Part shown: positions 1-8,578 of the stretch, piece after piece
How positions within the stretch are numbered: the stretch's first letter is position 1
Layout: each line of letters starts with the position of its first letter
Source of the DNA: Weissella soli
GTDB lineage: Bacteria > Bacillota > Bacilli > Lactobacillales > Lactobacillaceae
Direction of reading: 5' to 3'
Length of the DNA stretch: 64,000 bases
NCBI RefSeq assembly: GCF_001761545.1
Contig: NZ_CP017326.1
Span: forward strand, 558,001-622,000
Position numbers and translations under genes: made by a program
Notes under the pieces: generated by a model
Seen by the model: the letters and a program-made list of their open reading frames with translations, nothing else
Told to the model about the DNA's origin: nothing
Database searches by the model: none

Positions 1-1247
1 TACCTTTAATTAATCAACCGGCGGATCGTGTGGGGATGATGCAAGAAATTTTGCAATGGATGGGGCACCCTGAAGCTCGACTACGCATTATTCACATTGT
101 TGGTACCAATGGTAAGGGTTCAACTGGTACGATGTTGGCCAACGTCTTGATTGAAAATGACTATAAAGTCGGTCATTTTTCAACACCGGCGGTCATTGAT
201 CAACGGGAAGTCATCACAATTAATAATCAAAATATTTCTGAAACTGAGTTTTTAGAAACCTTTCTGGAAATTTTGACTGAGGTTAAAAGACATGGGGGTG
301 CCTTTGACACCTTGACGAAATTTGAGTGGCTAACGTTAATGGCACTGGTCTATTTTGACCAAAAAGATTTGGATTTTGTGATTTTAGAGGCCAATTTCGG
401 TGGGGCCCAGGATGCGACTAATGCGATTACGAATCCATTCATGGTCATCTTTACTAAAATTTCAACCGATCATTTAGGCCGTCTGGGCAAGAATTTACAT
501 GAAATTGCGGAGATTAAAGCAGCCACCATTAAAAAAGATGCGTTGGTGATCTCCTATCCTGGCCAAGACCTTGAAGTTGAAAAGGTCTTACGTGAAAAAA
601 CCGTCGCCGTTGGGGCCATTTGGAATGACCAACCTAAACCACAGATTACGGTCTTGAACAGTTCACCAAAAGGTATTCATCTCAATGTTAATCAAATGCA
701 TGAATTGTACCTTTCATTAACTGGTAATTATCAAGCTAATAACTTGAGTACCGTGATTGCCGCGTTGAACATGTTGGAAACACACGGGTTTGCTATTGAA
801 AAGGATAAGGCCGCCCAGGGCTTGGCCTACGTGAAGATCAAAGGACGTATGGAGTATGATGCTGATCGTAACATCTTGTTTGATGGCGCACATAATCCAG
901 AAGGTATTCGTGGCTTGGTCGCCTCATTGCGGAGCTGGCATTTACCATTCAAACCAACGGTGATTCTTGGTTTGATGGATAACAACCACGTGCATGAAAT
1001 TTTGGAAGAGTTGCTTCCACAAGTGGCGACATTAATTGCAGTCACGCCAGATAATGAGCGTGGCCTATCTGCCGATGCATTGGCAGCTCAGGCTGTGCTC
1101 ATGAGTAACGTTGATGTTGAGATTGCAGATGATCCGTCAGCGGCTATTCAATTAGCCCGACGGATGCGTGAGTCATCACGATCTTTGATTGTGGTGACAG
1201 GGTCATTCTATACGTTACGTGCAATTTTAAGTGAGGATAATTTTTAA
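1..1247 (+). CDS. folC: Folylpolyglutamate/dihydrofolate synthase, 5' end cut by window edge
   Basis: This cytosolic Mur-ligase-family enzyme adds glutamate to folates by ATP-dependent ligation. The P-loop GTNGKGST is visible near the start, followed by an acidic ILEANFGG segment, KGRMEYD and FDGAHNPEG, all in the usual FolC order. The frame is open to the left edge, reading PLINQPADRVGMM before the P-loop, so the true start lies outside the window; the GTG at 30 is not a credible start because family members carry more residues before the P-loop. The stop overlaps the next ATG by one base (TAATG), so the following pyrophosphatase gene is translationally coupled. Confidence 0.93.
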   Translation, partial: PLINQPADRVGMMQEILQWMGHPEARLRIIHIVGTNGKGSTGTMLANVLIENDYKVGHFSTPAVIDQREVITINNQNISETEFLETFLEILTEVKRHGGAFDTLTKFEWLTLMALVYFDQKDLDFVILEANFGGAQDATNAITNPFMVIFTKISTDHLGRLGKNLHEIAEIKAATIKKDALVISYPGQDLEVEKVLREKTVAVGAIWNDQPKPQITVLNSSPKGIHLNVNQMHELYLSLTGNYQANNLSTVIAALNMLETHGFAIEKDKAAQGLAYVKIKGRMEYDADRNILFDGAHNPEGIRGLVASLRSWHLPFKPTVILGLMDNNHVHEILEELLPQVATLIAVTPDNERGLSADALAAQAVLMSNVDVEIADDPSAAIQLARRMRESSRSLIVVTGSFYTLRAILSEDNF

Positions 1248-1873
1248 TGTTACAGCGTCTAGTGATTGCCTCAAATAATACGGCAAAAAGCAAAGAAATT
1301 ATCGATATTTTGACGGTGCTTGGCGTCGTCGCGGTCAATTATCGGGAATTGATTGCTCAGGTCAGCTTTCCAGCTGAGACTACGGACAATATGCGCGAAA
1401 ATGCGCTGGTGAAAGCCACATTTTTGCACAAAAAATTACCAAACGAATATATCTTAGCAGATGATTCGGCGTTGTTTATTCCAGCCATTCCGGATCATTT
1501 TGGCGTGACCACAATGCGTGAATTTATCGCGCAAGGATTACACGAGGATGCTGAGATTAATGACTATGTCCTGGGATTAATACCAGCTGAGGCTGACCGG
1601 ACGGCCTGGATTAGTTCGTATTTGGAATTGATTACGCCACAGGGCACACGATTCATGACTGAAGGGCGAACCGGAACCCGGGTGGCTAAAGCGCCACGGG
1701 GATCGGCCTTAGGATTAGACAACATTATGGAAACTGAAATTGGTCTGACAACGGCCGAAATTGCCATGCCAGCACGCATTAACTACTTGGCTCGTGGGCG
1801 CGCAATCATGAAAATGTTAGTCACTTTACGAACTGCCAACGAATGGCAAGGTCAGTTACCAATTGAAAAATAA
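1247..1873 (+). CDS. HAM1/RdgB-type non-canonical purine NTP pyrophosphatase
   Basis: The 208-residue protein should hydrolyse dITP/XTP to monophosphates and so keep deaminated purines out of nucleic acids. The family pattern is present in order: N-terminal IASNNTAKSKE (substrate loop), FPAETTDNMRENALVKA (the T-x-x-E-N-A-x-x-K-A signature), then ADDSALFIPA (the catalytic ADDSGL-like stretch, with Ala for the usual Gly) and GVTTMRE in place of GVxSAR. The C-terminal half is more divergent than in typical RdgB, so substrate preference could differ. The start overlaps the folC stop by one base. Confidence 0.8.
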   Translation: MLQRLVIASNNTAKSKEIIDILTVLGVVAVNYRELIAQVSFPAETTDNMRENALVKATFLHKKLPNEYILADDSALFIPAIPDHFGVTTMREFIAQGLHEDAEINDYVLGLIPAEADRTAWISSYLELITPQGTRFMTEGRTGTRVAKAPRGSALGLDNIMETEIGLTTAEIAMPARINYLARGRAIMKMLVTLRTANEWQGQLPIEK

Positions 1874-1915
1874 CCAGTATTGGTTACGCAACATGACATA
1901 TCAAGGGAGGATGAA

Positions 1916-3445
1916 ATGTTAACTGCAGAACAGATCACTAACATTTTGGAAAGTGAGTATTTGTTAGAAACAGCGCCTTCAATCGACGAAAAAACGGAAT
2001 TTACACATATCTCGTATAACTCCAATGATGTTAGGGCAAATACATTGCTGTTTATCAAAGGCTATTTCAAGCCTGAATATCTTGATGAGGCGATTGCAAA
2101 AGGGGTGACTGCGATCGTCGCCTTGGATAGTTTTGTCCACGCAACGAGTCTTCCTACTTGGTCGGTGAACGATAATTTGGCAGCGATGAGTGTCTTAAGC
2201 ATGGCATTTTACGATTATCCACAAAATAAGTTAGCCCTCATTGGGATTACAGGAACTAAGGGTAAGACATCCTCAGCATACATGGCCTATGAAATTTTGA
2301 AAGTTGCTACGGGTAATAAAGTCGCCCTATCTTCAACTTTAATGAGTATCACCGGGCCAAAACCAGAAAACCAACGGCGGGCACATTTAACGACACCGGA
2401 ATCACTCGATTTATTTATGTGGATGCGCGAAGCCGTTGATAATGGCATGACACATATGGTGATGGAGGTTTCATCACAAGCTTTCAAGATGGAACGGGTC
2501 TATGGCTTGCGTTACAATGTGGGCATTTTTCTGAATATTTCACCTGATCATGTTGGTGAAAATGAACATCCTACATTTCAAGATTACATTGAACACAAGA
2601 TGATGCTTTTTGATCATTCAGAACAGATTGTGTTGAATACTGATTCGCAACACTTTAGTGAATTAATTGAGCACGCAGCCGCGGCGGTACCGCGCGATGG
2701 GTTGTGGTTGTATGGTCAATATGACGAAGAAGATAATCGGGCCGATGTCAGCTTTGAAACTGTCGCTGCTAATTTGCAAGGGTCAAAGTTCATGGTCCGC
2801 GAAGAAAACCAACAGGCAGGTCGTTTGCGCATTGGTGGCCAATATGCCTTAGATATTCCAGGTGATTTTAATGAGAGTAACGCGACCGCAGTCGCGATTG
2901 CGACGCGGCTGGTCGGTGCAGATACGGAAGCCATCAAGGAAGGATTAGCAGTCGTCCAAATTCCCGGCCGGATGCAAATGATGACTTCAAAGATGCATGG
3001 CACGATTTACGTTGATTACGCGCATAACTATGCATCAATCTCAGCGTTATTACAGTTTGTCCGTAAAAATGAAACGGTTGATCAGCTCCGGATCGTCGTC
3101 GGCGCGCCTGGCAATAAGGGCGTTTCACGACGACCCGGCATTGGACAAGCGATTAATGAGGGGGCGGATGTCGCCTATCTAACTGCTGATGATCCTCAAT
3201 ATGAGGATCCAGCAGCGATTGCGGATGAAATTCAAGCGCAAATTACAGCTGACACGGTGGTGGTTAAGCGCGAAATGGATCGTACCAAAGCGATTGAGCA
3301 AGCAATCCGCGAGGCTGGTCCTAATGATGTGGTGGTATTGGCTGCTAAAGGTCTCGATGAGTATCAAAAAATCAAGGGGGTTGATACCCCATATGAAAAT
3401 GATTGGGTCGTCGCACAGCGCGTGGTTGCCGAACTAGAAAATTAG
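1916..3445 (+). CDS. murE: UDP-MurNAc-tripeptide synthetase, L-lysine type
   Basis: MurE adds the third residue of the peptidoglycan stem peptide in the cytosol. The ATP loop GTKGKTS lies at residues 113-119, with VMEVSSQ, SPDHVGENEH and the C-terminal VDYAHN motif following. DDPQ at residues 425-428 replaces the DNPR motif of diaminopimelate-adding enzymes, which points to L-lysine. I chose ATG 1916 (509 aa) because AGGGAGG at 1904-1910 sits five bases upstream; a longer in-frame start at 1880 has no ribosome site. It follows the pyrophosphatase gene by about 40 bases and is probably in the same operon. Confidence 0.93.
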   Translation: MLTAEQITNILESEYLLETAPSIDEKTEFTHISYNSNDVRANTLLFIKGYFKPEYLDEAIAKGVTAIVALDSFVHATSLPTWSVNDNLAAMSVLSMAFYDYPQNKLALIGITGTKGKTSSAYMAYEILKVATGNKVALSSTLMSITGPKPENQRRAHLTTPESLDLFMWMREAVDNGMTHMVMEVSSQAFKMERVYGLRYNVGIFLNISPDHVGENEHPTFQDYIEHKMMLFDHSEQIVLNTDSQHFSELIEHAAAAVPRDGLWLYGQYDEEDNRADVSFETVAANLQGSKFMVREENQQAGRLRIGGQYALDIPGDFNESNATAVAIATRLVGADTEAIKEGLAVVQIPGRMQMMTSKMHGTIYVDYAHNYASISALLQFVRKNETVDQLRIVVGAPGNKGVSRRPGIGQAINEGADVAYLTADDPQYEDPAAIADEIQAQITADTVVVKREMDRTKAIEQAIREAGPNDVVVLAAKGLDEYQKIKGVDTPYENDWVVAQRVVAELEN

Positions 3446-3454
3446 TGATTTTTT

Positions 3455-3463
3455 TGGTATAAT
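3455..3463 (+). promoter_or_regulatory. Extended -10 promoter for the DUF2187-argS pair
   Basis: TGG followed directly by TATAAT (3458-3463) forms an extended -10 element just after the murE stop. No good -35 is visible, which is normal for extended -10 promoters. It leaves a leader of roughly 70 bases before the GTG at 3542. Confidence 0.55.
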
Positions 3464-3541
3464 AGGAGAATTGACCTGTATTTTATAGGCATTGAATTCG
3501 GAAATACTGCAAATAAGGTAGATAAGAAAAGGGGTAGTATC

Positions 3542-3886
3542 GTGGCTAAGACGAACGAACCAGAAGTAAACAACTCAATCTTTGATTTGGGTGATTTTGT
3601 TGCCGGTAAGAAATTTGGTAATTTCGAACATGACTTTAAGGGCATTGTTGAAAAAATCTATGAACACTCGTTGTTAGTGTTAATTACTGAAAACGATCCT
3701 GAAGATAATGCGACGGTTAATGAATATAACCGTCGTGCCGTGGTGCGTATGTCAGAGACAAAAATTTTGATCAAGACTGAAAATCCAGCACCACGTGAAA
3801 CACCAAAGGATGAAGAAGAAGAGGAAGATGCAATTCCAGAAGGCATCATTGATGAAGAAACTGACAAAGAAGAGGAGGAGGAATAA
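3542..3886 (+). CDS. DUF2187 family protein with acidic tail
   Basis: The 114-residue protein has a small beta domain with the DUF2187 pattern: FKGIVEKIYEHSLLVLI, EYNRRAVVRM and KILIK. The family is of unknown function and resembles KOW/SH3-like folds. Residues from about 85 onward are almost all Glu/Asp (EEEEEDAIPEG..., ending EEEEE). It starts at GTG 3542 behind AAAAGGGG. The last Glu codons (GAGGAGGAGG) also form the ribosome site of argS, with which it is co-transcribed. No function beyond the family name is claimed. Confidence 0.72.
   Translation: MAKTNEPEVNNSIFDLGDFVAGKKFGNFEHDFKGIVEKIYEHSLLVLITENDPEDNATVNEYNRRAVVRMSETKILIKTENPAPRETPKDEEEEEDAIPEGIIDEETDKEEEEE
3872..3881 (+). promoter_or_regulatory. 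argS ribosome binding site made from poly-Glu codons
   Basis: GAGGAGGAGG at 3872-3881 encodes the terminal glutamates of the upstream protein and is also a perfect Shine-Dalgarno array six bases before the argS ATG at 3888. It decides the argS start against the in-frame upstream ATG at 3795. Confidence 0.8.
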
Positions 3887-3887
3887 C

Positions 3888-5582
3888 ATGGACAACAAGG
3901 CTCTTGTGGCTCAAGCAATTGCTGTAGCAGTACCTGAATTGGATCTGGCAACCATTACTGCGAAGTTAGAGACACCAAAGTCAGCTGATCTTGGGGATGC
4001 AGCTTTTCCAACGTTTACGCTAGCTAAGGTTTTGCGTAAGGCACCACAACAAATCGCCACGGACATCTTAGCAAAGATTGATCAAAGTGCATTTGAAAAG
4101 GTTGTCGCGGTTGGTCCATACCTTAATTTCTTCTTTGATAAGAATGCTACGACCAATACCGTTTTGCGCGATGTTTTAGCGCAAGGCGCTGCTTACGGTC
4201 AAAATAATGATGGTGCCGGGGCAAATATTACGATCGATATGTCATCGCCAAATATTGCTAAGCCAATGAGTTTTGGGCATTTACGTTCAACGGTGATCGG
4301 GAATGCCTTCGCCAACTTGGTTAAGAAGAATGGTTACAACCCAATCAAAATCAATCACCTTGGTGACTGGGGTACCCAGTTTGGTTTGATGATTGCCGCC
4401 TATAAAAAATGGGGTAATAAGCCAATCGAGGAATATTCCGTCGATGAGTTGGTTAAGTTGTACGTTGAGATCAATAAGGCGGCCAAGACTGATGAAGCGG
4501 TCGCTGATGCCGGACGTAATTGGTTCAAAAAATTGGAAGATGGGGATGCTGAAGCCGTTAGCTTATGGCAAACTATCCGTGATGCTTCATTGAGTGAATT
4601 CCAAGAGGTTTATGAGCGTTTGCACATCACGTTTGATTCAATGAACGGTGAAGCCTTCTTTAATGACAAGATGATACCGGTCGTCGCAGAGATCAAGGAT
4701 AAGAATCTGTTGACGGATTCACAGGGTGCTGAAATCGTTGATTTGCCAACCCTTTTGCCTGATGAGAATTTGCCAATTTCAATGATTTTAAAGTCAAATG
4801 GTTCTACTGCCTACATCACCCGTGATTTAGCAGCAGCTGAATTCCGTCAGCGTGAATACGATTTTGTGAAATCATTGTACGTTGTTGGTGCCGAGCAAAC
4901 TGAGCACTTCCGTCAATTGAAGGCCATTTTGAAGTTGATGGGTCATGATTGGTCAGACGACATCGAACACATCAGCTATGGTTTGATCACCATTAATGGT
5001 GAAAAGATGTCAACGCGTAAGGGTAATGTAGTCACCCTTGTTGAGGTGCTAAACATGGCTCACGAAGCTGCCTTGAAGCAAATCTCAGAAAAGAATCCTG
5101 ATTTGCCAAATAAGGACTTGGTTGCCGAACAAGTTGGGGCTGGCGCGGTTGTGTTTAACGATTTGATGAATGAACGTAAAAACTTCATTGATTTTACACC
5201 CGCGGATGCTGTCAAGTTTGAAGGGGATACCGGTCCATACGTGCAATATACGATTGCCCGTGCAAATTCAATTTTGCGTAAGGCTGGCGTAGAAGTGAAT
5301 GTCAACGATTTGCAATTGGATGACGCTGCTACTTGGGATACCATTACCTTGTTGAAGAATTTCCCAACTGTTGTCCGTGATGCATGGTCAAAGCGAGACA
5401 CTAGCATGACTGCTAAGTTCGCCCTGCGTTTAGCGCGGGCCTTTAATAAGTACTACGCTAATTCAAAGATTTTGGTAGACGATGAGCAACGCAATAGCCG
5501 TTTGGCCTTGGTTAGCGCGGTCATCATCGTGTTAACAGAAGCACTGAATATGCTTGGTGTCGAAGCACCAAGTGAGATGTAG
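3888..5582 (+). CDS. argS: Arginyl-tRNA synthetase
   Basis: This class I synthetase charges tRNA-Arg. It shows the N-terminal additional domain, then SSPNIAKPMSFGHLRST carrying the HIGH-equivalent SFGH, a KMSKS-equivalent MSTRKGN at about residue 370, and the anticodon-binding alpha-helical C-terminus with FALRLARAFNKYYAN. The length of 564 aa is normal. The start at 3888 is set by the GAGGAGGAGG site inside the preceding gene, and only one base separates the two genes. An intrinsic terminator follows at 5629. Confidence 0.96.
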   Translation: MDNKALVAQAIAVAVPELDLATITAKLETPKSADLGDAAFPTFTLAKVLRKAPQQIATDILAKIDQSAFEKVVAVGPYLNFFFDKNATTNTVLRDVLAQGAAYGQNNDGAGANITIDMSSPNIAKPMSFGHLRSTVIGNAFANLVKKNGYNPIKINHLGDWGTQFGLMIAAYKKWGNKPIEEYSVDELVKLYVEINKAAKTDEAVADAGRNWFKKLEDGDAEAVSLWQTIRDASLSEFQEVYERLHITFDSMNGEAFFNDKMIPVVAEIKDKNLLTDSQGAEIVDLPTLLPDENLPISMILKSNGSTAYITRDLAAAEFRQREYDFVKSLYVVGAEQTEHFRQLKAILKLMGHDWSDDIEHISYGLITINGEKMSTRKGNVVTLVEVLNMAHEAALKQISEKNPDLPNKDLVAEQVGAGAVVFNDLMNERKNFIDFTPADAVKFEGDTGPYVQYTIARANSILRKAGVEVNVNDLQLDDAATWDTITLLKNFPTVVRDAWSKRDTSMTAKFALRLARAFNKYYANSKILVDDEQRNSRLALVSAVIIVLTEALNMLGVEAPSEM

Positions 5583-5628
5583 GCTGTTTATCGAGTGACA
5601 GACCAATCGAACTAATTTAAATTACCTT

Positions 5629-5659
5629 AGCACTTGGAAAACTTTCCAAGTGCTTTTTT
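5629..5659 (+). terminator. Intrinsic terminator after argS
   Basis: AGCACTTGGAAA pairs with TTTCCAAGTGCT around a very short loop and is followed by TTTTTT. Confidence 0.9.
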
Positions 5660-5751
5660 GTTGTGCGATCTTTCAAGGATTGCGCCGACATCAAAATTAA
5701 TCATATAAAAAGTTGCCTAGTTGGCAAAATGGGTTAGGCCGGCTTTCATGG

Positions 5752-5809
5752 TTGACATGACTAGACATTTTAAGTAAAACTGTAAACAACAGTATTGTAA
5801 ACGTTTTCA
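5752..5809 (+). promoter_or_regulatory. Trehalose operon promoter, candidate TreR operator and cre site
   Basis: TTGACA at 5752-5757 is a clean -35; a 17-base spacer leads to TAAAAC at 5775. ACTGT-AAACA-ACAGT (5779-5793) is an inverted repeat placed where the GntR regulator encoded next could block initiation. TGTAAACGTTTTCA at 5796-5809 matches the CcpA consensus TGWAANCGNTNWCA at every defined position, so glucose repression is likely. An additional TTGCC/GGCAA inverted repeat lies just upstream. The operator assignment is inference; the cre match is direct. Confidence 0.72.
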
Positions 5810-5841
5810 TGAATGACTAAGATAAGGTTACAGGGGGCAAC

Positions 5842-6543
5842 ATGGAAAAATATCGACAAATTTATAATGACATTTTAGAACGGTTGCGCAATGGAGAATT
5901 TGATCATGATAATAAGTTGTTGCCGAGTGACCAACAGTTAGTCATGAAATACAAAACGTCGCGTGAAACGGTGCGTAAGGCGATGAAACTTTTAGCCGAT
6001 GAAGGATATGTGCAACGGCTACGAGGAAAAGGGACGATAGCCATCGAACGTAGACAGTTCTTATTTCCGGTAGCTGAAATTAAAAGTTATCAGGAACTGG
6101 TCGATGAGGCGCATCTAGAATCAAAAACGACGGTCCTTTCAATTTCGCAAAGTGCCGTACCAGAATGGCTAGGTCCAGTCAATGATACATTGACCTGGCG
6201 AGTGGTGCGGTTACGTGAAGTCGAAAATGAACCTGACGTCATCGATTACGACTATATTTTATGTGACGTGGTGGATGAGATTCCGATCCATGTTGCGCAA
6301 AATTCGTTATTTGCTTATTTCGAACAAGAATTAGGCTTGACGATTGATTACGCCATAAAAAAAGTTACAGTTGAGCAGGCGACAATCGATGATCAACGGC
6401 ATTTAAAAATTTCTGCGCACACACCGATTGTGGTGGTACGTAGTCGGACGTATCTAGCCGATAGTCGCATTTTGTCATATACCGAATCGCGTCATCGTGC
6501 CGATCGATTTTCTAGTGTTGAGTTTGCCCGACGAGTACATTAA
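5842..6543 (+). CDS. treR: GntR-family trehalose operon regulator
   Basis: The 233-residue protein has an N-terminal winged helix-turn-helix (LPSDQQLVMKYKTSRETVRKA, then LADEGYVQRLRGKGT) and a C-terminal UTRA effector domain, the layout of TreR, which senses trehalose 6-phosphate. It is the first gene of an operon with PTS EIIA, EIIBC and a phosphotrehalase, which fixes the likely ligand. The start is ATG 5842 behind AGGGGGC. It lies downstream of the cre site and the inverted repeat it probably binds, so autoregulation is expected. Confidence 0.85.
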   Translation: MEKYRQIYNDILERLRNGEFDHDNKLLPSDQQLVMKYKTSRETVRKAMKLLADEGYVQRLRGKGTIAIERRQFLFPVAEIKSYQELVDEAHLESKTTVLSISQSAVPEWLGPVNDTLTWRVVRLREVENEPDVIDYDYILCDVVDEIPIHVAQNSLFAYFEQELGLTIDYAIKKVTVEQATIDDQRHLKISAHTPIVVVRSRTYLADSRILSYTESRHRADRFSSVEFARRVH

Positions 6544-6557
6544 TTTGGAGGATGGAA

Positions 6558-7040
6558 ATGTTTGGATTAGGTAAGAAAAAACTAGTTGCAGATGAACAAC
6601 TATATGCGCCAGTGACCGGTGACGTCATCGATTTAGGTCAGGTCAGTGATCCGGTATTTGCACAAAAAATGATGGGTGACGGGTTTGCAATCGTGCCAGA
6701 GAATGGTGAAGTGGTTGCCCCAGTAACTGGGAAAGTGACGATTGCATCTGGTCACGCTATTGGGTTGCAACGGGCGGACGGGTTGGAAATTTTACTGCAT
6801 TTGGGTATCGACACGGTGCAACTGAATGGTGCTCCTTTTGATATACAAGTCAAAGTAGGTGATATTGTTGCTGGCGGTGATGCTTTAGTTAACGTGGATT
6901 GGCAACAAATTAAAGATGCAGATTTGGACACTACAACCATGATTATAATTACAAACACGGCGGAGAGCCTGGATCAATTAGTTGTGACAAATGATCATTA
7001 TCAAGCGGGACAAGTTGTCGGTTCAGCAACGGCCAAATAA
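6558..7040 (+). CDS. PTS EIIA component, glucose-family
   Basis: This 160-residue phosphocarrier matches the EIIA-Glc family: YAPVTGDVIDL, DGFAIVPENGEVVAPVTG, SGHAIGL and LLHLGIDTVQLNG. His66 and His81 are the paired active-site histidines, with His81 the expected phosphorylation site. It supplies the domain missing from the EIIBC protein that follows. ATG 6558 is preferred over ATG 6552 because GGAGG at 6547-6551 is six bases from the former and abuts the latter. Confidence 0.88.
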   Translation: MFGLGKKKLVADEQLYAPVTGDVIDLGQVSDPVFAQKMMGDGFAIVPENGEVVAPVTGKVTIASGHAIGLQRADGLEILLHLGIDTVQLNGAPFDIQVKVGDIVAGGDALVNVDWQQIKDADLDTTTMIIITNTAESLDQLVVTNDHYQAGQVVGSATAK

Positions 7041-7052
7041 GGAGTTCAGAAA

Positions 7053-8558
7053 ATGGCACAAAAAGATTATAGCAAATTAGCAGATGACATCATTGAAAAC
7101 GTTGGTGGCAAAGAAAATGTGAATACGGTGATTCACTGTATCACTCGTTTACGGTTTTATTTAAATGATGAAAAGAAAGCCAATACAGAAAAGATTAGTT
7201 CATTGGATGGCGTCGCTGGGGCGGTTTACAATGAGGCGTTGGGTCAATATCAGGTGGTGATTGGTCCGGCAGTTACGGATGTGTACGATGAGGTGATTAC
7301 TAAATTAGGAGACGAGGTTGTCGATGAAGAAGCGACTAACGCTGCTGTTGCAGCTACTGGTGGTGCTAGTCAACCTGAAAAGCCTAAGTCGGCTTGGGGA
7401 TGGCTTTCTCGAGCGTTTCAATTATTAATTGGCACGATTACAGGATCAATGATTCCAGTCATTGGGCTATTAGCGGCATCTGGTATTTTGAAGGGTTTTT
7501 TGACCCTATTTACGTTCAATTTAGGATGGATAAGCACAGACTCAACTACTTACACAATTATTAATGCGATGGGTGATTCAGCCTTTTACTTCCTACCCAT
7601 CTTAGTTGGATTTACTGCTGCACAACAACTCAAGTCAGATCCTATTACAGTCGCGGCTATTGGAGGCGTATTGGTCCACCCAACGATCGCAGCTCTATGG
7701 AGTGCCCCAACCAAAGGAATGGCAGCCTTATTTGGTATTCCGTTAAATGCTACCTTCTTTGGATTACCGATTCATTTGCCACAGTATACTTATTCAATTT
7801 TCCCTATTATTTTCGCAGCTTGGTTGGCACGTCCAGTTGGGAATTGGTTGAAGAAAGTATTGCCATTAAGTTTACGTTCAATTTTCCAACCTTTGTTTAC
7901 AGTTTTCATCGTCTCCGCTGCAGTCATCGTAGTAATGGGACCGGTGATTTCATTGATTTCAGCAGGATTGGCTGCCGTAATTAACTATTTGGTAACATTT
8001 AACGAAGCATTTGCTGGTTTGATCATTGGTGGTTTCTATCAGTGCTTGGTCATCTTCGGCTTGCATTGGATGGTGATTCCAATTATTTCAAATGATATCG
8101 CTTCAACTGGCCATTCAGTATTAAATGGATTGATTAATTTCACCATGATTGCGCAAGGTGCCGGTGCGTTAGCGGTTTGGGCAAAGACGAAGCGTGCTGA
8201 TATTAAGGGCTTGTCACTAGCAGGTGCATTATCAGGTTTCGCTGGTGTGACAGAACCAGCCATGTACGGCATTAACTTGAAGTACGGTCGCGTATTTTGG
8301 ATGGCTAACATTGGTGGTGCCGTTGGCGGATTCATTGCTGGTCTAATGAAAATTGACATGTTTGGATTCACAGGATCTTGGATCGGTTTTCCCTCATTTT
8401 TCTCAAAAACAAATCCAAATAATATTTGGGCATTCTTGATCGCGAGTGTCGTTACGACTGCTGTCTCATTTGGGGCTGTGTATCTTTGGGGATTTAAAGA
8501 CAGTGATGTTGATAAAGCTAAGAATGCACAAAAAAAGAACGTGTTCAAGCAATCTTAG
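7053..8558 (+). CDS. treB: Trehalose-type PTS EIIBC permease
   Basis: The 501-residue membrane protein should import trehalose as its 6-phosphate. The EIIB domain holds the phosphocysteine Cys29 in VIHCITRLRFYL. An Ala/Gly-rich linker leads to an EIIC domain of about ten hydrophobic segments with FGLHWMVIPI and GVTEPAMYGINLKYGR, the conserved substrate-site motif. No EIIA domain is attached, and the stand-alone EIIA gene ends 12 bases upstream. Sugar specificity is inferred from treR and the phosphotrehalase on either side; the protein alone would only say sucrose/trehalose/beta-glucoside family. Confidence 0.87.
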   Translation: MAQKDYSKLADDIIENVGGKENVNTVIHCITRLRFYLNDEKKANTEKISSLDGVAGAVYNEALGQYQVVIGPAVTDVYDEVITKLGDEVVDEEATNAAVAATGGASQPEKPKSAWGWLSRAFQLLIGTITGSMIPVIGLLAASGILKGFLTLFTFNLGWISTDSTTYTIINAMGDSAFYFLPILVGFTAAQQLKSDPITVAAIGGVLVHPTIAALWSAPTKGMAALFGIPLNATFFGLPIHLPQYTYSIFPIIFAAWLARPVGNWLKKVLPLSLRSIFQPLFTVFIVSAAVIVVMGPVISLISAGLAAVINYLVTFNEAFAGLIIGGFYQCLVIFGLHWMVIPIISNDIASTGHSVLNGLINFTMIAQGAGALAVWAKTKRADIKGLSLAGALSGFAGVTEPAMYGINLKYGRVFWMANIGGAVGGFIAGLMKIDMFGFTGSWIGFPSFFSKTNPNNIWAFLIASVVTTAVSFGAVYLWGFKDSDVDKAKNAQKKNVFKQS

Positions 8559-8578
8559 AACCAGATAGGAGAGCGAAC

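Noticed and set aside
8039-8548. A 169-codon minus-strand frame inside treB
   Set aside because: It is a shadow of the EIIC coding frame, with no ribosome site or family motif.
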